Source of the DNA: Trichomonas tenax
Lineage: Eukaryota > Parabasalia > Trichomonadida > Trichomonadidae
Assembly (NCBI GenBank): GCA_023091735.1
Contig: JALKBU010000818.1
Span: forward strand, 1-23,501
Length of the DNA stretch: 23,501 nucleotides
Direction: 5' to 3'
Shown: positions 8,461 through 16,830 of the stretch, in pieces
Layout of the letters: the number at the start of each line of letters is the position of its first letter
How positions within the stretch are numbered: the stretch's first letter is position 1
The notes under the pieces: model-generated
The model's input: the letters and a program-made list of their open reading frames with translations, nothing else
Database searches by the model: none
What the model was told of the DNA's origin: nothing
Made by a program: the position numbers and the translations under genes

Positions 8461-9166
8461 TCTTCCTTTTTCCTTTTACCACAAATTCTGGATGATAATG
8501 CTATCTCAATTTGAATTGGAATTGAGGATAAAGTGTTTATTATTCCAACTGCCCGACTGTTATTCCAAAGTATTTTTGATTCCATTATTATCCATTATTC
8601 CTAATTCCAATATCGAAGTTGATTACAAATTTTGAGAGCATTATGCGCATATCCAAATATTCGGCGATTCCAAATAATTCGGTTATTCCATCATTGTCAC
8701 TTTTCGACCTATTTTTGGAATATGGAATAACCGTCATTATTCCAAATTGGCGGTTATTCCAAAATAGGGTTTGATTCCAAATTCACTTTATTCGCATAAA
8801 GTCACCTTTATTCCAATAAAGTTTTTTATTCCATCAAACTCATTTATCAAATTCTGACAGTTAACTTTTTGTTAATTCCATTATATAAGGTGTATATTCC
8901 ATTAAACATCGAATCAGACGTTCTCTCAATTTCTATCGTGATGTTTTTTATTATATTTGATTTAAACCATTGTTTCATATGTTAAAATTTCTTTTTTTTA
9001 AAAAAAAAAAAAAAAAGAAACAGTTCTCAAAAATTGTGAAAACTAAAATTAACCGCAAAATATGCTTCTGTATGCTCTAAAACACCTAAATTCGAAGTTT
9101 GGTCGAATGAACCTATAAAAAATGTAAATTCCGATCACTCAGTTTTCTTTCAAATCATTAAAAAAA
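8461..9166. other. Gene-free spacer before the phosphotransferase
   Basis: Beyond the ATTCC patch this contains TCACTTTT at 8697-8704 and a long homopolymer pair (T8 then A17, 8992-9016) flanked by TTTC and GAAA, which could form an A:T hairpin. No coding potential is seen. Confidence 0.55.
8490..8900. repeat. ATTCC(A)-rich degenerate repeat patch
   Basis: ATTCC or its complement GGAAT recurs about twenty times in about 400 bp, often as TTATTCCA (for example GGTTATTCCA near 8681 and 8752) and as the mirrored GGAATATGGAATAA near 8716. Spacing is irregular, so this is not a simple satellite, but the density is far above its surroundings. No open frame crosses it. Confidence 0.6.
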
Positions 9167-9169
9167 ATG
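9155..9169 (+). promoter_or_regulatory. Initiator-like element at the phosphotransferase start
   Basis: TCATTA (9155-9160) matches the trichomonad Inr consensus TCA(+1)YTW. It would place transcription start at 9157, ten bases before the ATG at 9167, in the 5-20 nt range known for trichomonad mRNAs. This supports the chosen start codon. Confidence 0.6.
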
Positions 9170-10339
9170 AATCCATTTGATTCGACTGACATCAGTTTCG
9201 CAAAGCAGTACAAATACAATGGGATCGACGACAGCATCTGCAAGAAGCTCTTCCTTGCGAAGTATTGGGACTGGTGCTTGAAATTCATTCCAATGTATTT
9301 GGCTCCTAACACTATAACATTGATTGGCTTCATAATAGAGTCCTTTTCATTTGTATTGTCATTGGTGCTTAGTAATGGCCTCCAGAAACAACTTCCTTGG
9401 TATGGTTGCGTTATTAACGCAATTTGCTTGTTTACTTACCAAACACTCGATAACCTCGACGGAAGACAAGCGAGGAGGACGGGAATGTCATCGCCGCTCG
9501 GCCAATTCTTCGACCACGGCTGTGACGCGATTACCGGAGTTTCTGAGTTAATTAAGAGCGCAGCGGTCTTCAACTTTGGCGCTACAAACATTTGCTTCTA
9601 TTATGCATTTTTCACAGGCATTTCTTTCGTTTTAACATCATATGAAGAATATGTTACACATAAGTTCTATCTTGGAAAATTCAATGCTCCCGATGAAGGA
9701 TTACTTATTTTGATGATCCTTTATTTGATTGTCACTGCGTTTCCATCATTAGTTCCAACAATGAGACCATATTTCTTGGCTGCATACATTATTGGCAATA
9801 TTTTCACTATTTCCATTATTATTGTTCACGTTATTAAGTTTGGAATCGAGAACAAAGAGTGCAGGAAGAGAATGTGGCTCGCACCAATTCCAATGATTAT
9901 TTCATCAATGGTAATCGGTGCCATGAAGTATGTTTTCGGTGAATTCACTTTCAATGTTTACTTTATTATGGCGATTGAGTTCATTTTGACATACAATTCA
10001 CAAACAGTGATTATTTCTTATTTAGTTAAGCGCCAGCCACTGAGATTAATCGAACCATACACAATTTCATTGTGGATTGCTTCATTAGTTTCTATGATTC
10101 CACAAATTCGTCCATTAGTTGAAAGTGGAGTCTATTGGATCATTCTTTGCGCTTTCGTTTTCTGCGTTATGATCATTACAGATATCAGAGTTGTCATTGG
10201 TTTCACTCGTGGACTCAATATTCCAGCTTTCCATGTTATTAAAAAACCAAAGGTCGAAGAAGACACTAACTCTAATCCGCAACAGCCAGCTAAGCGCCCA
10301 ACTGCTCGCAGCCAGTCTACTGTCCTGCGTGCTCACTAA
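9167..10339 (+). CDS. CDP-alcohol phosphotransferase (ethanolamine-/cholinephosphotransferase)
   Basis: A 390-residue multi-spanning membrane enzyme. It transfers phosphoethanolamine or phosphocholine from its CDP-activated form to diacylglycerol, the last step of the Kennedy pathway, normally in the ER. The CDP-OH-P signature DG-x2-AR-x8-G-x3-D-x3-D is complete: Asp98, Gly99, Ala102, Arg103, Gly112, Asp116 and Asp120. The eukaryotic EPT/CPT context is present: KYNGIDDS near the N-terminus, LAPNTITLIGF (45-55) entering the first membrane helix, and FNAPDEGLL (about 172-180). About eight hydrophobic segments follow. The C-terminal tail is short, basic and Gln/Arg/Ser-rich. Length matches the family (about 390-410). 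The ATG at 9167 is backed by the Inr-like site ten bases upstream. Choline versus ethanolamine preference cannot be read from sequence. Confidence 0.95.
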   Translation: MNPFDSTDISFAKQYKYNGIDDSICKKLFLAKYWDWCLKFIPMYLAPNTITLIGFIIESFSFVLSLVLSNGLQKQLPWYGCVINAICLFTYQTLDNLDGRQARRTGMSSPLGQFFDHGCDAITGVSELIKSAAVFNFGATNICFYYAFFTGISFVLTSYEEYVTHKFYLGKFNAPDEGLLILMILYLIVTAFPSLVPTMRPYFLAAYIIGNIFTISIIIVHVIKFGIENKECRKRMWLAPIPMIISSMVIGAMKYVFGEFTFNVYFIMAIEFILTYNSQTVIISYLVKRQPLRLIEPYTISLWIASLVSMIPQIRPLVESGVYWIILCAFVFCVMIITDIRVVIGFTRGLNIPAFHVIKKPKVEEDTNSNPQQPAKRPTARSQSTVLRAH

Positions 10340-10718
10340 TTTTAATGTTTTTAGAATAAATTTCAAATCTCAATATCTTTTTTGTGTTTTTGACAAATGA
10401 CATTCAAATTTATACTTGAGTAATACAGAATAATTATCAATTTATAATAATTATGATAAAAAATATTTGAATATCAATTAGCAATAATAAATTTTGTGTT
10501 TTTTAAGCAGAACTCAAATAATTAAATTCCTTTCAATGAAGAACTCGAAAATATTAATTAAATATGCTCATTTTCTAATTTTTTTAAAAGAAATTTCAAT
10601 TCATTCTTCATCATTTTTGATTTCTGTTGTTATAAGTTGTGTATTGAATACCTAACTCATATCAATTCAATTATCATCAAAGATACTTTCTGTTAAGATT
10701 CCTATATGCTTGTTTTAT
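10340..10718. other. A+T-rich spacer
   Basis: Nothing recognisable. Simple A/T-rich sequence separates the phosphotransferase 3' end from the beta-helix relic, which runs towards it on the opposite strand. Confidence 0.6.
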
Positions 10719-11600
10719 TCAATTATAATTATTATTGAGAGAAAACTGCACAAATTCAAGAATCGCTTTCTCCCCTATTGTTCTGAGGCATTCAGGATCA
10801 ACTGAATATCCAGGAATCATATATAATGAGTATAATGTCCCTTTAGTAAAATTATTAACAGAAACATGTTGGGTTAAATAACAACAATTCTTGATCACTT
10901 TGGACAAAATTTAGTATTGCTGTTGAAATGGATTCAGCATAAACATCATAAACTCTTGAGCAGCCATTTATCACTAAATGGTTCAAAACTACATTACAGT
11001 AGTGAAGTCTAAATAGGCCGTAATTTGACCCGGCGAGTTTCACAGATATCATATTTATAAAACTAATTTTGATATTACAATCTTGATTAAACTGATGTGA
11101 TTAAATACTGTTTATAGTCGAAACATCAATATAAACATTTACAAAGGCTGATTTACAATCTAAAATACTATAAACAATTGTGCATTGAGCATTGCATTTA
11201 TTTGCGCTTGAATTCATTGAAGTTAATGTCGCAATAGGGGATAAAAATTGAAGCGTTGCTCCATTGTTTGTGCCTGTTGAAAAAACATAGTCCCCAAACG
11301 AAATTAAATTCTCAAATCGACCTTTAATCTAACATTTCGACCAAATTGCAGGATTATGGGCGGAATAGCAATATGCAGCACAGACATTTCGAATTACAAT
11401 ATTATCTAATTCAAAAAAATGCCGCTCCTGATTGAACAGTAGAAGAACAATTTTAGAAATAACAATAGGGTACTTCAAAGCTTCCAGTAACATTTAGATA
11501 TAATGCGCCACCTGTAGTCGAACTAAGTTTAATAAAAGTGGAGCCATATATTATTTTGGAGATGTATTTATATCAGATTCGGTAAAGCAAAAAGACAGAT
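10719..11600 (-). pseudogene. Beta-helix (Pmp-like) surface-protein relic
   Basis: On the minus strand, successive short frames give TESDINTSP, YGSTFIKLSSTTGGALYLN, NCSSTVQSGAAFF, then ENLISFGDYVFSTGTNNGAT, SSANKCNAQCTIVYSILDC and LHYCNVVLNHLVINGCSRVY. After a frameshift near 10,900 comes IKNCCYLTQHVSVNNFTKGT. The paired 'xC/NC ... SGGALY' pattern is typical of trichomonad right-handed beta-helix surface proteins. At least three in-frame stops and one or two frameshifts break it, and neither a signal peptide nor the C-terminal membrane anchor is recognisable. It lies 3' of KAP3 on the same strand and resembles the shorter relic at 186-532. Identification is by pattern only. Confidence 0.6.
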
Positions 11601-11611
11601 TGTCACTTTTA

Positions 11612-11631
11612 TCAAGGTTATATAACCTTGA
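11612..11631. repeat. 20-bp perfect palindrome
   Basis: TCAAGGTTATATAACCTTGA reads identically on both strands. It lies between the KAP3 stop and the beta-helix relic and directly follows TCACTTTT (11603-11610). It could be a protein-binding site or the trace of a removed element; the sequence does not show which. Confidence 0.85.
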
Positions 11632-11682
11632 AATAGCCTTAATTAATAATATGCATTTATTGATAAAATTATAAAGACAAAA

Positions 11683-13785
11683 TTATTCGATGCCCATCTT
11701 CTTCAGCCAGTCGCTATTGTATGCAACAAATCTCGGGAGCCTGACTTTATCAGCAAATGATTTATCGAAAATCATGAGAATATTAATAACATTTGAAGCC
11801 ATTTCTGCGAGAACTGCGTTCTTTGATCCAGACTGGTGAACTATTTTGTCGACAATGCCATGATTTTCAAGAAGCTGTGCTTTAGTATCTCCATGAATGA
11901 TGAACATGTAGAAGCAATACAAGCATTGTGTCTGCATATCCAAATCTTCTTCGAATAAGTTGTATACATTAACTGTGCGACTGACAATCTTCTTTGCAAC
12001 CAATATCTTGGCAGGCTTGCTGTACAAAAGCAAGGAGCCAGTGAACATGATGACTTCGAGAATTAATTGAGGAGGAACCTTCTTAATCTTTGATTCATCA
12101 AGAACGTTCATTACAATATCGATGAAATTCATATCTCCAATGAAAATTTTAGATCTTGTAGATGTGATTGTAGATCTGTTAGCGACAGCCATGATATCTG
12201 TTAAGTTGTCGTACCTATCGCGATATTTAATTGCTGCTTGGATAATAGCATCATCAAAGCCCTCAACGAGTGATGGATTGTTATCAGCAACGTTACGAAT
12301 AAGCTTGAGAAGTGTGGAGCTTTCTGAACTTGCTCCTTGTGTCGTGCACTGAATGAAGATGTTTCTGATGTTTTCTTGTGTGAAGACTGGTGAATTAGCA
12401 ATTGCTTCGCTGACTTCTTTATCGCTTGATGTCAGTTTCATGAGGACAACTAAAGCGATCTGTCTCTCCTTTCCTGATTCAGTGGCACATTGAACAAGCA
12501 TATCAAGAACATGCTGTGGCTTGAAAATTTCATCTGATGAGTGAATCTTTGATACTTGATAGAAGAAACTCAACAAAGAGAGTCTGCAGCCTTTAATCTC
12601 ACAAAGGTTCTTCATGCTGTCGAACAATTTCGTTTCTTTGAAGATTTCGAGGACTTCTGGATGCTCAGTGAAACGGAAAAGAACATCCAACGTTTCGTTA
12701 ATTACTTGGATTCTTCCTGCATTTGTTTTGTCACCACCTGGTTTAACAGTTTTGAAGATATCATCTCTGATAGAGGCAACGATTTCATCAGCATCAAGAT
12801 CATCCCAGATGACTTTGATTGTTGATAGCTTTCTAATGAATCTCAAAGCGGCTTGAACTAAGTCAGGATTAGAGCGCTTCATGAGTGTTGTTAAAGCAGG
12901 AATGATACCATTGTCAACGAGCTTTGAGATCGTCTTTGGATTGTCCGTCAAGTTATAAAGAACAGCGAGGACGTGAACGAGATAAACATTCTGTTGCTTG
13001 ATGAACTTTGGATAATACTCTTTCTTAGATTCTTTGATCCTTTCTTCCCACTGAATCATGCCATGGAGAATTTGAAGAACGAGTGTTCCAATCTTAAAAC
13101 GCGGGAAAATGTCATGAAAGTTCCTGAATAAAGATATCCTCTCGAAAATTTGCATAATTAAGGTACAAATTGGAAGATTTAGCTTTTGTGTGAATGTTTT
13201 GAGTTGTGTGCAGAGTGTTGTAATCAAAGCGTCATGCTGAACCAAAAGAGAAAGATTTCTATCGTAGGAGACCAATTTAACAAGTGTTTCAAGATTTTCA
13301 ACGACAACTTCAAGCGATCCCATACCAATATTGTGGACAGATTCGTGAAGCAATGCGTTGACTTCCTGTTTGGACATTTTAATGGCCAAATTCTTGACAT
13401 CTCCGGATTTGACAATTGAAGAGATCTTTTTAGATTTGTCTTTAACTGGTGAATCCGGTTGGTTTTTGGCCGAGTAATCGATTCTATCGCATCCATTCTG
13501 TAATTCCATCAAAGCGTTCAATAATTGATCTCTATTTTCTGGTGTGATGAGTTCTGACTCTCCAATCAGCGTATCAGCAACTTCCTCGAGGTTGGAGTAC
13601 GGCTCCATGCCAGTGAATGTAATCTTTATCGACTTTTCGCGAGATCTCTCTGCGACTGTGTTGTAATTTTGATCGATGATTTCGACTTTGAGGGTATAGT
13701 TGATGACGATCGCGCACTCTTCAGGGATTGTCTCGATTTTGCCGGGGATCTTCTCCCTGCTAATACTGAGCTCTCCGTAAGACAT
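11683..13785 (-). CDS. KAP3: Kinesin-associated protein 3 (kinesin-2 accessory subunit)
   Basis: A 700-residue armadillo-type protein expected to bind the tails of two kinesin-2 motors, forming the heterotrimer that drives anterograde intraflagellar transport. The N-terminal KAP domain is visible: CAIVINYTLKVEII (24-37), then a Lys/Arg-rich segment, then LIGESELITPENRDQLLNAL (73-92) and MELQN. These parallel the IINYEVEA, CKLIHPS and LLYYLQNR landmarks of animal KAP3. Leucine-rich helical repeats fill about 130-660 (for example VHVLAVLYNLTDNPKTISKLV). The last 30 residues (FADKVRLPRFVAYNSDWLKK) match the conserved KAP3 ending with an NSxWL motif. Length is a little under the animal protein (about 790). 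Trichomonads are multiflagellate, which fits. A cluster of TTTACATGTCAAA-like motifs lies upstream. The start is the first ATG in the frame. Confidence 0.88.
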   Translation of the reverse strand: MSYGELSISREKIPGKIETIPEECAIVINYTLKVEIIDQNYNTVAERSREKSIKITFTGMEPYSNLEEVADTLIGESELITPENRDQLLNALMELQNGCDRIDYSAKNQPDSPVKDKSKKISSIVKSGDVKNLAIKMSKQEVNALLHESVHNIGMGSLEVVVENLETLVKLVSYDRNLSLLVQHDALITTLCTQLKTFTQKLNLPICTLIMQIFERISLFRNFHDIFPRFKIGTLVLQILHGMIQWEERIKESKKEYYPKFIKQQNVYLVHVLAVLYNLTDNPKTISKLVDNGIIPALTTLMKRSNPDLVQAALRFIRKLSTIKVIWDDLDADEIVASIRDDIFKTVKPGGDKTNAGRIQVINETLDVLFRFTEHPEVLEIFKETKLFDSMKNLCEIKGCRLSLLSFFYQVSKIHSSDEIFKPQHVLDMLVQCATESGKERQIALVVLMKLTSSDKEVSEAIANSPVFTQENIRNIFIQCTTQGASSESSTLLKLIRNVADNNPSLVEGFDDAIIQAAIKYRDRYDNLTDIMAVANRSTITSTRSKIFIGDMNFIDIVMNVLDESKIKKVPPQLILEVIMFTGSLLLYSKPAKILVAKKIVSRTVNVYNLFEEDLDMQTQCLYCFYMFIIHGDTKAQLLENHGIVDKIVHQSGSKNAVLAEMASNVINILMIFDKSFADKVRLPRFVAYNSDWLKKMGIE

Positions 13786-13843
13786 TGTTAAACGTTCACT
13801 ATAAATTTACACTTTACTTGGCATAATGTATACAAATATTTAT

Positions 13844-14020
13844 TTTACACGTCAAATTATCTTTGAATTATTATGCTTTACATGACAGAAATGACATTGA
13901 ATTTGGAATTTTTACATGCCAAAATGTTAATTTACACGACATTATTTTTTCGAACTATATTTTACATGTCAAAATATCATTTTATCAAACTACGTCAAAT
14001 TTACATGTAACGTCACTTTT
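13844..14020. promoter_or_regulatory. Cluster of six TTTACATGTCAAAA-type motifs upstream of KAP3
   Basis: Variants begin at 13844 (TTTACACGTCAAAT), 13877 (TTTACATGACAGAA), 13911 (TTTACATGCCAAAA), 13931 (TTTACACGACATTA), 13961 (TTTACATGTCAAAA) and 14000 (TTTACATGTAACGTC). The last runs straight into TCACTTTT (14013-14020). All are in the same orientation and 20-39 bp apart, within about 60-235 bp of the KAP3 start. The same motif recurs next to the TLDc and ankyrin genes. This is either a transcription-factor site array or a degenerate repeat; the sequence cannot decide. Confidence 0.55.
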
Positions 14021-14236
14021 CGTTTCCATATAATTGCACAATTCTTATTTAATACCAGAAACATCTATGTGGAAATCCACTAAAAACTCATAAATCTCCA
14101 ATGTAATTTCAAATCCGCGTGCTATATTTCGAAGGTTTTGCATCAAATAGTTAATAAAAAGAAAATCATTGATGAAGAAAAACTTTCAATTCATATCTCA
14201 AGCAAATAAAAAAAAATATAGAATAAAATATAAAAC

Positions 14237-16246
14237 TTACTCAGAAGTAAAGAAACCCCAAACTTCGACAATCTCGGCAGCGAACTTGTTTGCACCGGCA
14301 AGGAACTCCTTAGCTTTCTGAGATCCGTAGAGGAAGCCAACGCCGAATGAGTTCTCGATTGCAGATGTGCAGCGCTCAAACTGCTGTCCAGCAAGAACAA
14401 GGTCAGCACCACCGAATGATAATGTGTCTGGTGTTGCGACTGTGTATAGCGGCTGCTCGCTCTGGCCTCCATAAGGGATGAATGCATCCTTCGTGAGCTG
14501 GAAGAGGAATGTAGATGATTTCTCTTTACGAGGGACACCATCGCTTGTCCACTTTGTAGCAGCGAAGCCGCCGAAGATCTGGTCGTTCGCCTTAACAATA
14601 ACGGCTGTGATGCCCATCTCGTCAACGAGTTTGTGCATCATGTGGATGTTCTTGGAGTGGAGCTCTGACGAATACAAGATGTGTGGTTCTGGTGTTCCCT
14701 TGAATGGGAGGCATAAGTATAACTTCTCTGCAACATTGGCATCCGTGATAATCTGTGAGCCATCGAATGGTCTGAATGGAAGTGTGATGGCGGCGTTCTC
14801 GTATTTAGCTCTCTTTCTCGATGCCATCTTCGAAAGTCTTGTCCAGTGTGGGTCCTGCGGCTCAAGCTGTGTTGATGTTGCATCCGTGACATAAGAGTAC
14901 GACTGAGACTGTGGCTGCTCCTTGTTGATGGAGTGCTCCTTGACATCCTTGGCTGCCTTTGGTGGAGCGACTTCTATGCGGCCGTAAACAACAAGATTAC
15001 CCTTCTGTGTCAGTGGCTGAGGAAGATCGAGGTTGTGCTCTGTATCCCTCTTCAAGCAGCTGTCTCTAAAAACAGTTTCAAGGAATGGTACAGGTTCGCC
15101 ATTAACTCTGTAGTTTTCAACAATTTCCTTGTATGCCTCATATTCGCCCTTCTTCCTGAGTAACTCCGCCTTTGTGGAGTTGACCTGGTTGGCAACACGT
15201 GATGACAAGATCCTTGATTCTTCGATAGCCTTCATAGCGACTCTCATGATCTCGTCCTCGACCGCCTGCTGGTTAGCAACAATATCAGCAAGGCGCTTCT
15301 CGCAGTCGTTCAAGCCAGTCTGAATTCCACGCTCGCGCTCTGCGTCGTATGGAGACGGCTTCTTGAGGATTGCCATAGCATCGTTGTAAGCATTTGCAAT
15401 CGGAATGAGTTTGTGCTTTGCTGGATCGCCGTGCGCATGGCTGCCCTTAACCTTGCAGTCAAGGCAGATCGGGAGATGGCACTTCGGGCAGTAGTACTCG
15501 ACATCGTGATCTGGATGCTCTGGGCACTTCTGGACGTTGATCTGGGCCTCCTCGAGTGGAGCAACCTTGTGGTCCTTCATGAAATCGTTGGATTCATGGA
15601 GTTTGCTGTCGCAGCTGTCACAGAGGCGTTTGTGGCAGTTGAAGCAGTAAACTTTTGCGTCTGGTGACTTGCACTGCTCGCAAACGTGGCCATCTGGATC
15701 GGCATCAGTGACGCCTTCTTCGAACGTGAAGCGGCAGAGGTGGCAGCCTTTGATTTGGTTTGGAATGAAAACAACGAATTTGTTATCTCCGATTCTGAGT
15801 GTGTTGTATCCAGATTCGAGATTGGCAACGGTTGGAGTGCCTGTCTGATACTTTATTTTGCCAATCGGTGCCTTTGGATCTTGATAGTTGATTATCGAGG
15901 CGAGGGCGATCTTTAAATGGAACACTTCGAATTCCTTCTCGTTTTTGTCGAGAACGAGCTCATTTGTATTGAATGTGAAGCCCTCCTTTGGATGGACTTT
16001 AAATCCGTGGCTGATAACGTCTGATTTTGATTGCTTGACTTGATTTGTTGGGATGAAAACATCGACGACATTTGATGGGAGATGTGCTTTGCAGAAATTA
16101 TCGAATTGGACGTTTAATGGTTTTAATGCAATATCAAACATTTCGGAAATCTTCAGCACTGGAGCGTGGAGCTGTATTCTAAGCTGCTGCTCAACAACGC
16201 CAAACTCTTCACTGAAAGGAGAGACTTTGGGAACTGAAAGACTCAT
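14237..16246 (-). CDS. B-box zinc finger / coiled-coil / TLDc domain protein
   Basis: A 669-residue multidomain protein. After an N-terminal region of about 165 residues without a recognised domain come two B-box-type zinc fingers. Box 1 has C189, C192, C201, C204, C209, C212, H217 and H226; box 2 has C241, H244, C253, C256, C261, C264 and H278. A charged coiled coil (about 295-400; DAERERGIQTGLNDCEKRL onwards) follows, as in TRIM proteins but with no RING visible. A linker rich in Gln/Ser leads to a C-terminal TLDc domain (about 505-669: LYSSELHSKNIHMMHKLVDE, IFGGFAATKW, LSFGGADLVL, SAIENSFGVGF, EIVEVWGF). TLDc proteins act in oxidation resistance and, in several eukaryotes, bind the V-ATPase; the B-boxes suggest assembly or partner recruitment. 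The start ATG has CCATTTTTT 12 bases upstream, one mismatch from Inr. Confidence 0.92.
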   Translation of the reverse strand: MSLSVPKVSPFSEEFGVVEQQLRIQLHAPVLKISEMFDIALKPLNVQFDNFCKAHLPSNVVDVFIPTNQVKQSKSDVISHGFKVHPKEGFTFNTNELVLDKNEKEFEVFHLKIALASIINYQDPKAPIGKIKYQTGTPTVANLESGYNTLRIGDNKFVVFIPNQIKGCHLCRFTFEEGVTDADPDGHVCEQCKSPDAKVYCFNCHKRLCDSCDSKLHESNDFMKDHKVAPLEEAQINVQKCPEHPDHDVEYYCPKCHLPICLDCKVKGSHAHGDPAKHKLIPIANAYNDAMAILKKPSPYDAERERGIQTGLNDCEKRLADIVANQQAVEDEIMRVAMKAIEESRILSSRVANQVNSTKAELLRKKGEYEAYKEIVENYRVNGEPVPFLETVFRDSCLKRDTEHNLDLPQPLTQKGNLVVYGRIEVAPPKAAKDVKEHSINKEQPQSQSYSYVTDATSTQLEPQDPHWTRLSKMASRKRAKYENAAITLPFRPFDGSQIITDANVAEKLYLCLPFKGTPEPHILYSSELHSKNIHMMHKLVDEMGITAVIVKANDQIFGGFAATKWTSDGVPRKEKSSTFLFQLTKDAFIPYGGQSEQPLYTVATPDTLSFGGADLVLAGQQFERCTSAIENSFGVGFLYGSQKAKEFLAGANKFAAEIVEVWGFFTSE

Positions 16247-16251
16247 TTTTT

Positions 16252-16314
16252 AAAAAATGGACGTTAGTTTACATCACTAACAGAGAGTTAGAAAAGTGAC
16301 TTTTGGCATGTAAA
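16252..16314 (-). promoter_or_regulatory. Putative promoter of the TLDc gene
   Basis: Read on the minus strand: TTTACATGCCAAAA (16314-16301) is joined to GTCACTTTTC (to 16291). Then, after about 30 bp, CCATTTTTT begins at 16260, with its A at 16258, 12 bases before the ATG. TCACTTTT fits the trichomonad Inr consensus and CCATTT is one mismatch away. Which one is used is unknown. Confidence 0.45.
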
Positions 16315-16795
16315 TTGTCAAAAAGCCAAATTTTAAACCTACCAAGAATCCCCAAATAGGAAGTTACTTTTCACAAGCAATGATTTGTTGGTTGTTGATG
16401 CCATCGGTATCAGCTCATTTTTATCGACCAAATCATTGAAATATTCATATAGAATATCATAAAGCTACTAAAATCATGATTTGTGCAAAAGAAGCATTTG
16501 AAATACACATATGAGCACATTATACCCTATACACATCCGAGTATGCATCACCGAGTAATTTACTAATTGTCGAGTCAAAATGCTGCTGGAGTGATTCCAT
16601 ATCTCTGTAAGCACCTCTAAGATACAGTCCATGTATTCTGAGATGTTTTGTGCCTGAAAAATGCTAGAGGTATTGCAGTGGCTTGAGTGCACGTTTAACT
16701 GATGTAGAATGCTTTTATATTATTCGATAACAAGCTGTTTATACAGTATCTCCATGCACTTATGATATGAAATGCAAAGTAATTTATCACCACTT
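16315..16795. other. Divergent intergenic region between TLDc and ankyrin genes
   Basis: The two genes are transcribed away from each other from this region. Apart from the motifs at its two edges, listed separately, no gene or strong repeat is seen. Confidence 0.55.
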
Positions 16796-16830
16796 TTTTG
16801 ACATGTAAACTAAAATGTGACGTATAAATG
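16796..16830 (+). promoter_or_regulatory. Putative promoter/leader of the ankyrin gene
   Basis: TTTTGACATGTAAA (16796-16809) is the reverse complement of the 14-nt motif clustered upstream of KAP3. It is followed by AAAATGTGACGTATAAATG, with TGTGAC at 16816-16821 exactly six bases before the ATG at 16828. The hydrolase start at 5745 has the same arrangement. Confidence 0.45.

Noticed and set aside
8988..9020. T8/A17 homopolymer pair as a retroposon poly(A) tail
   Set aside because: No reverse-transcriptase relic, no body sequence and no flanking target duplication. Simple homopolymer slippage is sufficient.
14191..15916. Multiple long frames on both strands across the TLDc gene
   Set aside because: They are shadows of the 669-codon gene, whose zinc ligands and TLDc motifs fix the true frame.
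16276..16287. ACTAACAGAGAG resembling the trichomonad intron branch/3' splice motif ACTAACACACAG
   Set aside because: It is on the strand opposite to the neighbouring TLDc gene and upstream of it, with no coding sequence or 5' splice site to pair with.
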